DNA from: Paraburkholderia sp.
Lineage (GTDB): Bacteria; Pseudomonadota; Gammaproteobacteria; Burkholderiales; Burkholderiaceae
Direction: 5' to 3'
DNA length: 64,000 nucleotides
NCBI GenBank assembly: GCA_004322045.1
Contig: SCRN01000042.1
Location: 1 to 64,000 of the forward strand
The position numbers and the translations under genes are program-made. Shown here one piece after another: positions 55,723 to 64,000 of the stretch (position 1 is its first letter; the number at the start of each line of letters is the position of its first letter). A model generated the notes under the pieces. It was not told the origin of the DNA, did not search any database, and saw only the letters and a program-made list of their open reading frames with translations.

Positions 55723-56442
55723 TCAATGGGTAGCGGATGAAGAAGCGTGGTCGAACAACTGCACGCGCAGCGCTTGCAAGCGTTGACCGATGACGATTTG
55801 CTGCTGCGGATCGGACACGGTTGCTTGAACCTCGTCGATCACCGCTTTGCTCTGCCTTGCATAGGCTTGATAACGCGGGTCTCGCGCCGGGGACGGTCCA
55901 ATCGTTCGGCGAGCGTACGCGTCCCACTGCTCGCGCGCCGCATGCAACTGAGCTTCGCGTGCGGCGGGGTTCGGCTCGGCATCGCCGAGCAACGCAGCGG
56001 TCATGACTTCCGCTTGCGCCGGAAGGACTTCGTTGCGAGCAACGTGTTCGGGTAGATCGGCGAGAATTTGCCGGGCCAATTGCGCGCGTTCGGCTGCGCT
56101 CATGCGCGCCTTGTCGCGCCCGTATGCGGCCACTCGATCGCGAAAGCGGGCGAACGCCACGATGCGGCCGATCTGAGCTTCGGCGTCGGTTCGCGATGCG
56201 AGGGTCTTGCGCAAGGCGTCGATATTCAGCGCGCGTTCGGCCGGGCCGGGCTCAGCAGCGGCGGCGACTCGCGTGGCGATATCGGGGGAGGGTTGAAGAT
56301 CGATCGTCGACGCGTCGGTCGAGTGGATAGGCGAGAGGGCATCGCCCGGCAAGCGTCGTTCATATCGCCACAGCGCGATGACGACCGCACCCGCAAGCGC
56401 AACGAATAACACCCTGCGCCAAAGCGTTTTGACTCGCTTCAT
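55723..56442 (-). CDS. Membrane-anchored helical periplasmic protein, possibly a lipase-chaperone-like foldase
   Basis: A 239-residue protein with one N-terminal membrane segment (VLFVALAGAVVIALWRY), a Pro/Ser-rich linker and a long all-helical region (IVAFARFRDRVAAYGRDKARM and several later amphipathic helices). This architecture resembles lipase-specific foldases and PlcR-type accessory proteins but is shorter than the usual 340 residues, and I see no exact motif. Its place just upstream of a secreted hydrolase supports a chaperone role; that is inference. Confidence 0.55.
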   Translation of the reverse strand: MKRVKTLWRRVLFVALAGAVVIALWRYERRLPGDALSPIHSTDASTIDLQPSPDIATRVAAAAEPGPAERALNIDALRKTLASRTDAEAQIGRIVAFARFRDRVAAYGRDKARMSAAERAQLARQILADLPEHVARNEVLPAQAEVMTAALLGDAEPNPAAREAQLHAAREQWDAYARRTIGPSPARDPRYQAYARQSKAVIDEVQATVSDPQQQIVIGQRLQALRVQLFDHASSSATH

Positions 56443-56631
56443 GCCGCCTCCCTAAGTCCGTCATCGCAGCGCGATGCTTGGATAGGGCTACGTTTTAGGA
56501 CGAAAGGCAGCGGTCGTCAAAATCAACGCTAAGCGTGGCACTCTAAATTGATTGCGCGCGTTGATTGCGCATCGAATGTATCGTTCTCGCGCGTAGCCGA
56601 TACGGATAGCAAGCGGCCCTCCTGCGCGCGC

Positions 56632-58071
56632 TCACTTCACGCCGGCCGGCCGCTCGTTCGACGACATGCGCTTCTCCCAGCCCTGCAAGATGCGCTTCTC
56701 CAGAGCATCGTATCCCCCGCCGAAGTGGTGCCCGCCCGAGGTGCGAACCACCTCGCGCGTACCCGCGAGATCGGGGCACAACGTGTCGTCTTCGTTCTCG
56801 CCGTAGAAGCATTGCACGAGGCTGGCAGGTAGCCGCTCGACTTCCGGCTTCGCCTGCAGCGCTTTATCGCTCGGCGGCATGCCGAGCCAGCCCGTGACGC
56901 GCACTTGAAAGTCCGCTGCGCGCGCAAAGCCAAGCAGCGAGACGATCGAGACTTTGTCCCGCAAGTCGTTGGGTAGGCGGTTATACGCGAACGGCATCAC
57001 GTCCGCGCCAAACGAGTAGCCGATCAGCGCGAACGAATTCGCATGCCAGCGCGAACCGTAGGCACGCAGCACCCGGGCAAGATCGCGGCTCACTTGTTCC
57101 GGTTTCTTCTCGCTCCAGAAATAGCGCAAGCTGTCCCAACCCACGACCGACACGCCATCTCTCTGCAATTGCTCGCCGATCGTCTTGTCGAGATCGCGCC
57201 ACCCGCCATCGCCCGACATCACGATTGCGAGCATGCCGCGCGGGTGCGCCGCCGGCAGTTCGATGAGCGGCAGATCGGAAACGTCTTGCTCGCCCGCCGT
57301 GATTGGCTGCAAATGTGGACGAACCAATGCGGCAAGTTGCTCGGCCCTGGTGGTCGATGCGGCGAACATGCGCATCGGCTTGCCCGTGAACGGCGCCATC
57401 AACGCCTTCGCATCTTTGTCGAAATGAAAACCCGGCGCATCGGCGCCTTCTTTGACGGCCGAGCGCAACGCCCGCTGCATCGCGTCCATTGCGCTCTGTT
57501 GGGTCACGCCGAACTCGACGAAGCCCGGCAATACGCTACCCCGGCTCACGGTCGGGTCGGGCGGGCATTGATGAAACTCGCTGCGCAAGGCCGCATCGGC
57601 ATCGATGGCCGCGGCGCCCGCGATCGTATTGGCCGGCGCTTGGGCGAGAACGTGCAATGCAAGCGTGGCCCCCTGTCCGGTTCCGGCCATGATCGGCGCG
57701 AAGTAGCGATCCGATTTCAGTTGGCGCTCGAGTTGATGGCTGAGCGCTTCGGCATCGCCGTCGAGATGGCGGCAATCGCGCCCCGTGGCGGCGAGATTGG
57801 CCGCGTAGCGTGCGGTGTCGACGCCAACGGTCAACGCGCCTTCACGAGCCAGAGCCCGCGCAGCTTGCGCATCGGCATCCGTCCACCCTTTGCCGGCGGA
57901 AAACAGAACGACGAAGCCGCGCATCTCGCCCTGCGGCCATTCGACAGCGACGTCGCCATAACGCCCGCCCGATATGCGTGATTCGGCAGCCTGCGCGGTG
58001 ATGCAGAAACATACGCCGGCAACGATCATGGCCAACCGTTTAGCACGGCTGAGTACTGAATTGAGTTTCAT
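56632..58071 (-). CDS. acvB: AcvB/VirJ-family lysyl-phosphatidylglycerol hydrolase
   Basis: A 479-residue periplasmic protein with a signal peptide (LAMIVAGVCFCITAQAAES). The C-terminal VirJ domain is an alpha/beta hydrolase with nucleophile Ser in LIGYSFGADVMPFA, and AIVMSGDGGWRDLDKTIGEQ at its start. Characterised homologues (AcvB/AtvA of rhizobia and agrobacteria) cleave lysine from lysyl-phosphatidylglycerol, undoing MprF. The start overlaps the mprF stop by four bases (ATGA), so the two are made together and set the level of the lipid. Confidence 0.9.
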   Translation of the reverse strand: MKLNSVLSRAKRLAMIVAGVCFCITAQAAESRISGGRYGDVAVEWPQGEMRGFVVLFSAGKGWTDADAQAARALAREGALTVGVDTARYAANLAATGRDCRHLDGDAEALSHQLERQLKSDRYFAPIMAGTGQGATLALHVLAQAPANTIAGAAAIDADAALRSEFHQCPPDPTVSRGSVLPGFVEFGVTQQSAMDAMQRALRSAVKEGADAPGFHFDKDAKALMAPFTGKPMRMFAASTTRAEQLAALVRPHLQPITAGEQDVSDLPLIELPAAHPRGMLAIVMSGDGGWRDLDKTIGEQLQRDGVSVVGWDSLRYFWSEKKPEQVSRDLARVLRAYGSRWHANSFALIGYSFGADVMPFAYNRLPNDLRDKVSIVSLLGFARAADFQVRVTGWLGMPPSDKALQAKPEVERLPASLVQCFYGENEDDTLCPDLAGTREVVRTSGGHHFGGGYDALEKRILQGWEKRMSSNERPAGVK

Positions 58072-60662
58072 GAACGGCGCCCGCCGGCCAAAATGGAAAG
58101 GTCCACCAACGTCACGAGTGCACTGGCCCAGCCGGACACCGCCAAATAACGCGGCTCCCAGCGCGGCTGAAATTTGCCCTTGAATGCACGCAGGCCTTGG
58201 AAATTGTAGAAACGTCCGCCGAAGCGCCATACCATCGTCGCCAAGCGGTGAAGCGGCGAGCTGAGCGGCATCGGCTGCACGCCCGAGAATGGCGCAACGC
58301 CAAGGCTCAACGACCGATAGCCGCCGCGCTTCAAAAAGAGGGCAAGCTGCACGAACAGATAGTCCATGACGTACGGCGACGCATCGGCCACATGACGCAT
58401 GACACCAACCGTCGCTTCGACGTTCAGATCGGTGGTCATGAACGTCGTAAATGCGACGGGCACGCCGTTCTCGCGAACGAGCATCACCGACTGCGCGGCG
58501 AGATAGGCTTCGCTGAATGCTGCGACGGAGAAGCTCTTCTCGCGCGCCGAACGGCTCTTGAGCCAGCTATCGGAAATGCCGCGCAGAATGTCCAGATGCG
58601 CGGGCACGGCGGCCGCATCGATCACCTCGGTCGTGCAACCGTCCCGTTCCGCGCGACGCAGAGAGTATCGCAAAGCGGCTCGCTTAGGCCCGTTCAGATC
58701 GAATCCGTCGAGCGCGAGCCGCGCCTCCTCGCCGAGCTTCATCAGCGTCAAGCCCGAGTCCAAATAGAGCGGCAGCGAATCGGCACGGACCTGATAGAAC
58801 GCGGCGCGGCCTCCGTGCTGATGCGCCAGCATGACGAACTTGTGGATCAGTTGCTCCCACTCACAGCGGGGCCCGACCGGATCGTGCAGCGCGGCCCAGG
58901 TACGGCCATGCTTGGCATACATCAAGAATGCTTGGCGCGAATCGGAGAACAGGAAGCTCTTGTCGCCCATCATCGCAAGCCCGGCATCGCTGCGTTCCTG
59001 CGCGCGAATGATCTGCACCGCGGCGGTGAGATCTTGCGAACTCGGACACACGAAGCGTCCCGCCGCGGGCCGCAATAGTTGCCACAGCGAAAACGCCGTC
59101 GCGACGAGACCCGAGGCGAGCATCGCGCGCAGCGAGCGCGTCGCGCGCTCATCGAATGCGAACTGCCACCATAGATCGTTGCGGTACGGCACGTTGCGAT
59201 AGGCGAAGAACATCACCCACAGCGCGCACATGAGCACGATCGCCACCGAGATCAGCCATCCGCCGGTGAACGGCTCCGAGAACAGCGCGGCGCGCCGATT
59301 GAAGTTGCGGCGCGTGCTGACGAGCAGCACCAGCAGCGTCGCCAGGATGCCCGCTTCGACGAAAGCCGATCCTTTGATGACCGAGAGCACGAGGCTCACG
59401 GCCGTCAGCGCGACGGCCACCCACCACGCCGCATCGAGCCGACGCAGCAAGCCGCGGGCGACGAACAGCAACAATACGCCAACCACACCGCTGACCAGTT
59501 GCGAGCTTTCGAGGGCCCATAGCGGCACGAGCTGGCGCAGCACGGCTAGCCGATGCGCCAATGCGGGCGTAGCGCTCGACATGATCAGCATCGAGCCGGT
59601 AACGAACGTGATGAGGCAGAGGAACAACGGTGCGAGACGGCCGATGCGCACGACGCGCCGCAACGGCAGCCGTGCGCGCAACGCCCGGCCCTCGTAGCCG
59701 GCCAGCACACCCGCCGATAAGACGAGCGGCAAGCCGAAGTATACGGCGCGATAAGCGAGAAGCGCGGCGACGAGCGCAGGCGTCGTCACATCGCCGCGCA
59801 AGGCGAACACCATCACGGATTCGAAGATGCCGACGCCGCCCGGAGTATGGCCCAAGATGCCGAGCAGCAACGACACGGAGTAGACCGCGAGAAAGCTGAT
59901 GAAGTCCGAGTGCGTGCTGGGCAGAAAAGCCCATAGCGCCGCACCCGCGCCGACGACGTCGACGATGCCGAAGATGATTTGCGCGGCCAAATCGGCCCGT
60001 GCGGGGATGTCGATCGCTATTGCCCGCCACGGTGTTTCGATCCGCTTCGTGCTCGCACCGCAACAGGCGATGGCCGCAGCGAACGCGACGAGCACGAGCA
60101 CACTGCCAAGACGCAATAGCCCCGGCGAGAGGTGCGTCATCGTCGCGAGCAGGTTGGTATCCCAAAGCGCGCCCAAAGCGCCGACCGCGAGCAGCGCCAT
60201 GACGAGCGAGACGCTCGTGAAGACCGTGAGGCGACCGACCTGTGCGGGCGTAACGCCTGCTGCGCCATAGACGCGGCAGCGCACCGCGCCGCCTGTCAGT
60301 GCACCGAATCCCGCGATGTTGCCGAGCGCCGAAGCCGCCGTCGCGCCGATCCATAGCAGCGGTCGCGGAACCTTCGCTTGGACGTGGCGCAATCCGATTT
60401 CGTCGCGGGCGACGAGCGCGACGAAGCTCAACGCCGTCGCAGCCAGCGCAACCGCCCACTTGTGAGGGGCGATGTTGAACAGTTGCCGGCTGACCGAATG
60501 GTAATTGATGCTCTGGGACATCTCCTGCAGCGCAAACAACAGGAGAATGCAGATGGCCAGCGCGAGCGCGGGCGGCAGTAAGCGCTTGATGCCGATATGC
60601 CGCAGCCTCGCGCCAAACGCGACCATGGTCTTCAAACTGCGGTCCCCAATACGTCTGAGCAT
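58068..60662 (-). CDS. mprF: Lysyl-phosphatidylglycerol synthase/flippase MprF (LpiA)
   Basis: An 864-residue bifunctional membrane protein. The N-terminal flippase part has many membrane segments (VAGFGALTGG-like region ALGNIAGFGALTGGAVRCR; GILGHTPGGVGIFESVMVF). The soluble C-terminal domain moves lysine from Lys-tRNA to phosphatidylglycerol (DKSFLFSDSRQAFLMYAKHG; MDYLFVQLALFLKRGGYRSL; FQPRWEPRYLAV at the end). The product lowers negative charge and aids resistance to cationic peptides and acid. Length is normal, and it is in an operon with acvB. Confidence 0.95.
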   Translation of the reverse strand: MLRRIGDRSLKTMVAFGARLRHIGIKRLLPPALALAICILLLFALQEMSQSINYHSVSRQLFNIAPHKWAVALAATALSFVALVARDEIGLRHVQAKVPRPLLWIGATAASALGNIAGFGALTGGAVRCRVYGAAGVTPAQVGRLTVFTSVSLVMALLAVGALGALWDTNLLATMTHLSPGLLRLGSVLVLVAFAAAIACCGASTKRIETPWRAIAIDIPARADLAAQIIFGIVDVVGAGAALWAFLPSTHSDFISFLAVYSVSLLLGILGHTPGGVGIFESVMVFALRGDVTTPALVAALLAYRAVYFGLPLVLSAGVLAGYEGRALRARLPLRRVVRIGRLAPLFLCLITFVTGSMLIMSSATPALAHRLAVLRQLVPLWALESSQLVSGVVGVLLLFVARGLLRRLDAAWWVAVALTAVSLVLSVIKGSAFVEAGILATLLVLLVSTRRNFNRRAALFSEPFTGGWLISVAIVLMCALWVMFFAYRNVPYRNDLWWQFAFDERATRSLRAMLASGLVATAFSLWQLLRPAAGRFVCPSSQDLTAAVQIIRAQERSDAGLAMMGDKSFLFSDSRQAFLMYAKHGRTWAALHDPVGPRCEWEQLIHKFVMLAHQHGGRAAFYQVRADSLPLYLDSGLTLMKLGEEARLALDGFDLNGPKRAALRYSLRRAERDGCTTEVIDAAAVPAHLDILRGISDSWLKSRSAREKSFSVAAFSEAYLAAQSVMLVRENGVPVAFTTFMTTDLNVEATVGVMRHVADASPYVMDYLFVQLALFLKRGGYRSLSLGVAPFSGVQPMPLSSPLHRLATMVWRFGGRFYNFQGLRAFKGKFQPRWEPRYLAVSGWASALVTLVDLSILAGGRRS

Positions 60663-60846
60663 CTCTTCTGTCGTCGATCGTGCAAGCCGGCAGCGGTCCC
60701 CCGCCGGCGGTCACGCGCCGTCCGACGAGCCTGAGCACCGCCCGCGGCCGACGATCGATCGGTGTAGCAAGTTGTGAACTTTTACAACGCGCGGAGGGGG
60801 GCTTCGGTTGACCGGCGCGGGGCCGGCACCTGAGATTTAATGAGGG

Positions 60847-61032
60847 TCAGAGGAACGGCTTGCCATCGATCTGCTCATAGCCGAGCGTGCCGTCGTCTGC
60901 CTCGATCTGCTCGACGTAATTGCGCGCGCCGCACATCGGACAACGGAACAGCAACCCCTGGCCTTCATTCTTGATGACGACGTCCGACAGCGCCCATTGG
61001 GCTTGGCAGCTTTGATTTCTACACGTAAACAC
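60847..61032 (-). CDS. Small zinc-ribbon protein
   Basis: A 61-residue protein with CRNQSC and CPMCGARNYVE, four Cys arranged as a zinc ribbon. It begins MFTCRNQSCQAQWALSDVVI. Function is unknown. It lies between mprF and the NYN-domain gene on the same strand. Confidence 0.65.
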   Translation of the reverse strand: MFTCRNQSCQAQWALSDVVIKNEGQGLLFRCPMCGARNYVEQIEADDGTLGYEQIDGKPFL

Positions 61033-61092
61033 TGACGTTCTCCGGCTCGATGCTCAATTCGTTGCTAAATGTCGTTTTGTCGTTTGAATCGT

Positions 61093-62421
61093 TCAATGCT
61101 CGTTGCCGCCTGCGGCCGCGCTCTTGCGCGAGCGACTGGTGCGCGCGCTCGACTTGCGTGCGGTTCTCGCCGGTTTCGCTTGGGCGGCGGCTTCGGTTTC
61201 CGGCTCGCCCTCGGTGCTGGCGGGTTGGTTCGAGCCATTGCCGCCGGCAGTCGGCGCCTTTTTAGCAGCCGCTTTGCGTGTGCGGCGCGGCTTCGCGGTT
61301 TCGCGTGCCGGTGCTTCGTGCATTGGCGCTTCGTGTATCGGCGCTTCGTGCATCGCGGTTTCGCGTATTGGCGCACCTTCGTTCAACGCGGTCGGTTCGA
61401 TCGGCATCGCCTCGATCACCGTAACAGGCTCCAACGGTAATTGCACACCGACGCCCGGTGCAGGTTCGCGCCCTTGCTTGCGTCCGCCTTTGCTCCGCTT
61501 GCGGCCCTTGTTGTTGGCCACCTCCCCCGCAACGCTCTCGTCCTGTGCGACGGAAGCGCCCGCCGCCGCGGCCGCTTTTACCGGCTCGGGCGCATCGGCC
61601 AGGGTTGGGCGATAGACGAACGCCCCCGATTTGTCGTCGCGCCCCACTTCGAGCAATCCACGCGCTTGCGCCTCATCGAGCAAATTGCCGAATGCCCGAA
61701 AACCGTAATACGACTCACTGAAATCCGGCTTGCGGCGCTTGATCGCACTTTTGAGCACCGAGGCCCAGATCTTCCCGCTTTCGCCGCGCTCGGATGCGAG
61801 CGCATCAAAAGTCTCCACGGCAATGGCGATCGCCTTGGCCTTGCGCGACTCCATCTCTGCCTTCGGATGCTTGTCTTCGTCGGCCGCGCGTTTGGCCGCC
61901 ACGCTCGCTTCACGCGATTCGCGCTTCGCCGTAGCGCGCTGCTGCTCGCGCACGAGATCGTCGTAGAAGATGAATTCGTCGCAATTGGCGACGAGCAAGT
62001 CGGACGTCGAATTCTTGACGCCGACGCCGATCACCTTCTTCGCGTTCTCGCGCAACTTCGAGACGAGCGGAGAAAAATCGGAGTCGCCGCTGATGATGAC
62101 GAAGGTATCGACGTGCGACTTCGTGTAGCAAAGATCGAGCGCATCGACGACCAGCCGAATGTCGGCGGAATTCTTTCCCGATTGGCGCACGTGCGGAATT
62201 TCGATCAGCTCGAAGCTGGCCTCGTGCATCGACGCCTTGAAGCCCTTGTAGCGATCCCAATCGCAATAGGCTTTCTTGACGACGATGCTTCCTTTGAGCA
62301 GCAGCCGCTCGAGCACGGGCTTGATGTCGAACTTCTCGAATTTCGCGTCGCGCACGCCCAGGGCGACGTTCTCGAAATCGCAGAACAGCGCCATGCTGAC
62401 GCTATCTTGTGGGGAAGCCAT
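61093..62421 (-). CDS. NYN-domain ribonuclease-like protein with OST-HTH/LOTUS domain
   Basis: A 442-residue protein. Residues 8-160 are a NYN (PIN-like) domain with the acidic residues of the metal site: CDFENVALG (Asp15), SADIRLVVDAL and ISGDSDFSPLV. Residues 200-270 fit an OST-HTH/LOTUS fold (IWASVLKSAIKRRKPDFSES; FRAFGNLLDEAQARGLLEV). The C-terminal 170 residues are disordered and Lys/Ala-rich, with a short tandem repeat HEAPI/HEAPM. Such proteins are thought to bind or cut RNA; the target is unknown. Confidence 0.88.
   Translation of the reverse strand: MASPQDSVSMALFCDFENVALGVRDAKFEKFDIKPVLERLLLKGSIVVKKAYCDWDRYKGFKASMHEASFELIEIPHVRQSGKNSADIRLVVDALDLCYTKSHVDTFVIISGDSDFSPLVSKLRENAKKVIGVGVKNSTSDLLVANCDEFIFYDDLVREQQRATAKRESREASVAAKRAADEDKHPKAEMESRKAKAIAIAVETFDALASERGESGKIWASVLKSAIKRRKPDFSESYYGFRAFGNLLDEAQARGLLEVGRDDKSGAFVYRPTLADAPEPVKAAAAAGASVAQDESVAGEVANNKGRKRSKGGRKQGREPAPGVGVQLPLEPVTVIEAMPIEPTALNEGAPIRETAMHEAPIHEAPMHEAPARETAKPRRTRKAAAKKAPTAGGNGSNQPASTEGEPETEAAAQAKPARTARKSSARTSRSRKSAAAGGNEH
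61312..61355 (-). repeat. 15-bp tandem repeat in the NYN-protein tail
   Basis: About three near-identical 15-base units encode MHEAP, IHEAP and MHEAP in the disordered tail of the NYN protein, with a related unit just beyond. Confidence 0.6.
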
Positions 62422-62537
62422 AAATCTCTCCGGCCGATGAGGCGCATGGTTCGTTGATGTTCAATTTGCGCACATGATAGCCGGTTGTGAGAACGCGCTC
62501 GACCCGAGCGGCGGACGAGCGGCACAGCAACGGCGAA

Positions 62538-64000
62538 TTACCCGGTTGCGCGCGTCAGCTCGGCAGGCAAGCGGATGCTTGCCTCCTTGGCGACATTTAG
62601 CTGCGGCCAGCGCACGCGCTCGACCACGATCTGCTTGCGCTGCGCTTCTTCGGCAAACGCGTCGATCGCCTCGCGTATGTCGGCATCGATGAAGTCGGCC
62701 CGTTCCGCGTCGATCAGCACCGTGGCCCGCTCGGGAATCTGCGCGAGGCAATGAGCCAGCGCGGGCTTGGAGAAGAAGGTGGCGTCCTTACGGAACGAGA
62801 GCAGAAAGTAATCGTCGTGCCGCGTGAGCATGAAGGTGCGTCCGAAGCTTGCGCGCATCGCGAACAAGACGCTCGTCGCAATGCCGATCCCGATACCGAT
62901 CAAGAGGTCCGTCGCGAGCACGCCCGCGATGGTCGCCACGAACGGAACGAAGCGCTCGGCGCCTTCACGCGCCATGACGACGAAAAGACGCGGCTTAGCC
63001 AGTTTGTAGCCCGTCTGAATCAAGATGGCCGCGAGACTGGCCAACGGGATGAGGTTGAGGACGGCGGTGAGTGCAAAGATGCTGGCGAGCAACAGCGCGC
63101 CGTGAATGATGGCCGACATGCGCGTCTGCGCCCCCGCATGCACGTTGGCCGAGCTGCGCACGATAACGGCCGTCAACGGCAGCCCGCCGAGCAGTGCCGC
63201 AGCGATATTGCCCGCGCCTTGCGCTTTCAACTCCCGATCGGGCGACACCCAGCGGCGCTTGGGGTCGATCTTTTCGAGCGCTTCGAGACTGAGCAGCGTC
63301 TCGAGACTGGCGACGATCGCGAGCGTCATCCCTACACGCCACACATCGGCATCGACGAGTTGCGTGAAGTCCGGCATCGAGATGGCGTTGACGAGCGCGC
63401 CGAAGGAATCGAGCGCGACGAGCGATACGCGATGTTCGACGGGCGCGGCGAACGACGGCGCGAGCCAATCGAGCACCAGCGTGACGCCGATGCCGAGTGC
63501 GACGGCGGCAAGCGGTCCCGGCACCGCACGCACGAGCGCGTACCGTTTGGCGGACGCGGTCTCCCATGCAAAGAGCATCGCAACCGAGGCGGCGCACAGC
63601 ACGAGCGATATCGGCAAGATTTGCCCGAACGGCGTCGATAGCACGCCAGCATGCGCCGCATTCGCGTGGGCGCCCGAGAGCAGCCCCGCCCCTAGCGGAA
63701 TCTGCTTGAGGATCAAGATGATGCCGATCGAAGCGAGCATGCCTTTGATCACGGCGGCCGGCACGAAGCTCGCCACGCGTCCAGCTCGCAGCAGGCCGAA
63801 GCCGACCTGCAGCGCACCGGCGATCAGAACGGCGGCAAGGAACGCCGAGAAACTACCGAGCGAAGCGATCGCCGACACGACGATAACGACGAGCCCTGCG
63901 GCGGGGCCGCTCACGCTCAAATGCGAGCCGCTCAGCAATGCGACCACGAGCCCGCCCACGATGCCCGACACGAGGCCGGCGAACGGATGCACGCCCGATG
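62538..64000 (-). CDS. SulP-family anion transporter with STAS domain (5' end beyond the window)
   Basis: At least 487 residues of an inner-membrane SulP/SLC26-type transporter. The visible N-terminus (ASGVHPFAGLVSGIVGGLV) is in the second membrane segment of the family, and the frame is open to the right edge, so the start is outside. Membrane segments follow, with LSVSGPAAGLVVIVVSAI and a GGLPLTAVIVRSSANVHAGA motif. A C-terminal STAS domain is visible (TVLIDAERADFIDADIREAI). Members carry sulfate, bicarbonate or dicarboxylates; the substrate cannot be told here. Confidence 0.88.
   Translation of the reverse strand, partial: SGVHPFAGLVSGIVGGLVVALLSGSHLSVSGPAAGLVVIVVSAIASLGSFSAFLAAVLIAGALQVGFGLLRAGRVASFVPAAVIKGMLASIGIILILKQIPLGAGLLSGAHANAAHAGVLSTPFGQILPISLVLCAASVAMLFAWETASAKRYALVRAVPGPLAAVALGIGVTLVLDWLAPSFAAPVEHRVSLVALDSFGALVNAISMPDFTQLVDADVWRVGMTLAIVASLETLLSLEALEKIDPKRRWVSPDRELKAQGAGNIAAALLGGLPLTAVIVRSSANVHAGAQTRMSAIIHGALLLASIFALTAVLNLIPLASLAAILIQTGYKLAKPRLFVVMAREGAERFVPFVATIAGVLATDLLIGIGIGIATSVLFAMRASFGRTFMLTRHDDYFLLSFRKDATFFSKPALAHCLAQIPERATVLIDAERADFIDADIREAIDAFAEEAQRKQIVVERVRWPQLNVAKEASIRLPAELTRATG

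Overview
The window is high-GC chromosomal DNA from a member of the Burkholderiaceae, most like Paraburkholderia, Trinickia or Burkholderia. I infer this from the layout rpsU-yqeY-dnaG-rpoD, the xseB-ispA-dxs operon beside folE2 and a Rieske oxygenase, the mprF-acvB pair, and protein sequences that read as typical of the order. Species cannot be fixed by eye. There are no rRNA genes, CRISPR arrays or insertion sequences.

Layout. (1) 1-3105: the end of a genomic island, with an unrecognised 484-residue protein and a P4-type integrase broken by an in-frame TGA. The island abuts the 3' end of a tRNA gene with a CAT anticodon and an unusually long variable arm. (2) 3.4-23.6 kb: core housekeeping DNA. 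It carries the macromolecular-synthesis operon (rpsU, yqeY, dnaG, rpoD on the minus strand), a YhiN/HI0933-type flavoprotein, tsaD, folE2, the xseB-ispA-dxs isoprenoid operon, a Rieske oxygenase, sseA, a type II NADH dehydrogenase, polA and a LOG-family protein. (3) 23.7-46.6 kb: sugar and accessory metabolism. Two beta-galactoside loci bracket it. Locus 1 has a LacI regulator, an ABC ATPase, a GH42 beta-galactosidase, a binding protein and two permeases. Locus 2 has a LacI regulator, a binding protein, a GH42 enzyme and a SET-like efflux pump, but no permease or ATPase. Both have a near-identical palindromic operator with core TTAAGCGCTTAA, and the two regulators have the same recognition helix, so they look like one regulon. 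Between them lie a nitroreductase, a DMT transporter with a ten-G tract, a dienelactone hydrolase, a D-amino-acid dehydrogenase-like flavoprotein, a hemerythrin-like protein under a perfect NsrR-type palindrome, a CoA-transferase, a LysE/Lrp pair and PPK2.

(4) 46.6-52.0 kb: a stressosome operon. RsbR (globin plus STAS), RsbS, RsbT and an RsbX-like phosphatase are joined by start/stop overlaps to a PAS histidine kinase whose N-terminus looks like RsbU_N. A second RsbT-like kinase and a DnaJ-like protein converge on it. The RsbR globin has Tyr where the heme-ligating His is expected. (5) 52-64 kb: alanine dehydrogenase, a small Cys-rich protein, a GNAT acetyltransferase, a secreted pectinacetylesterase-like hydrolase with a membrane-anchored helical partner, the acvB-mprF lipid operon, a zinc-ribbon protein, a NYN-domain protein and a SulP transporter cut by the right edge.

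The least ordinary parts are the stressosome wired to a histidine kinase, the split beta-galactoside regulon, the NsrR-type site over the hemerythrin promoter, and the class II tRNA with a CAT anticodon.
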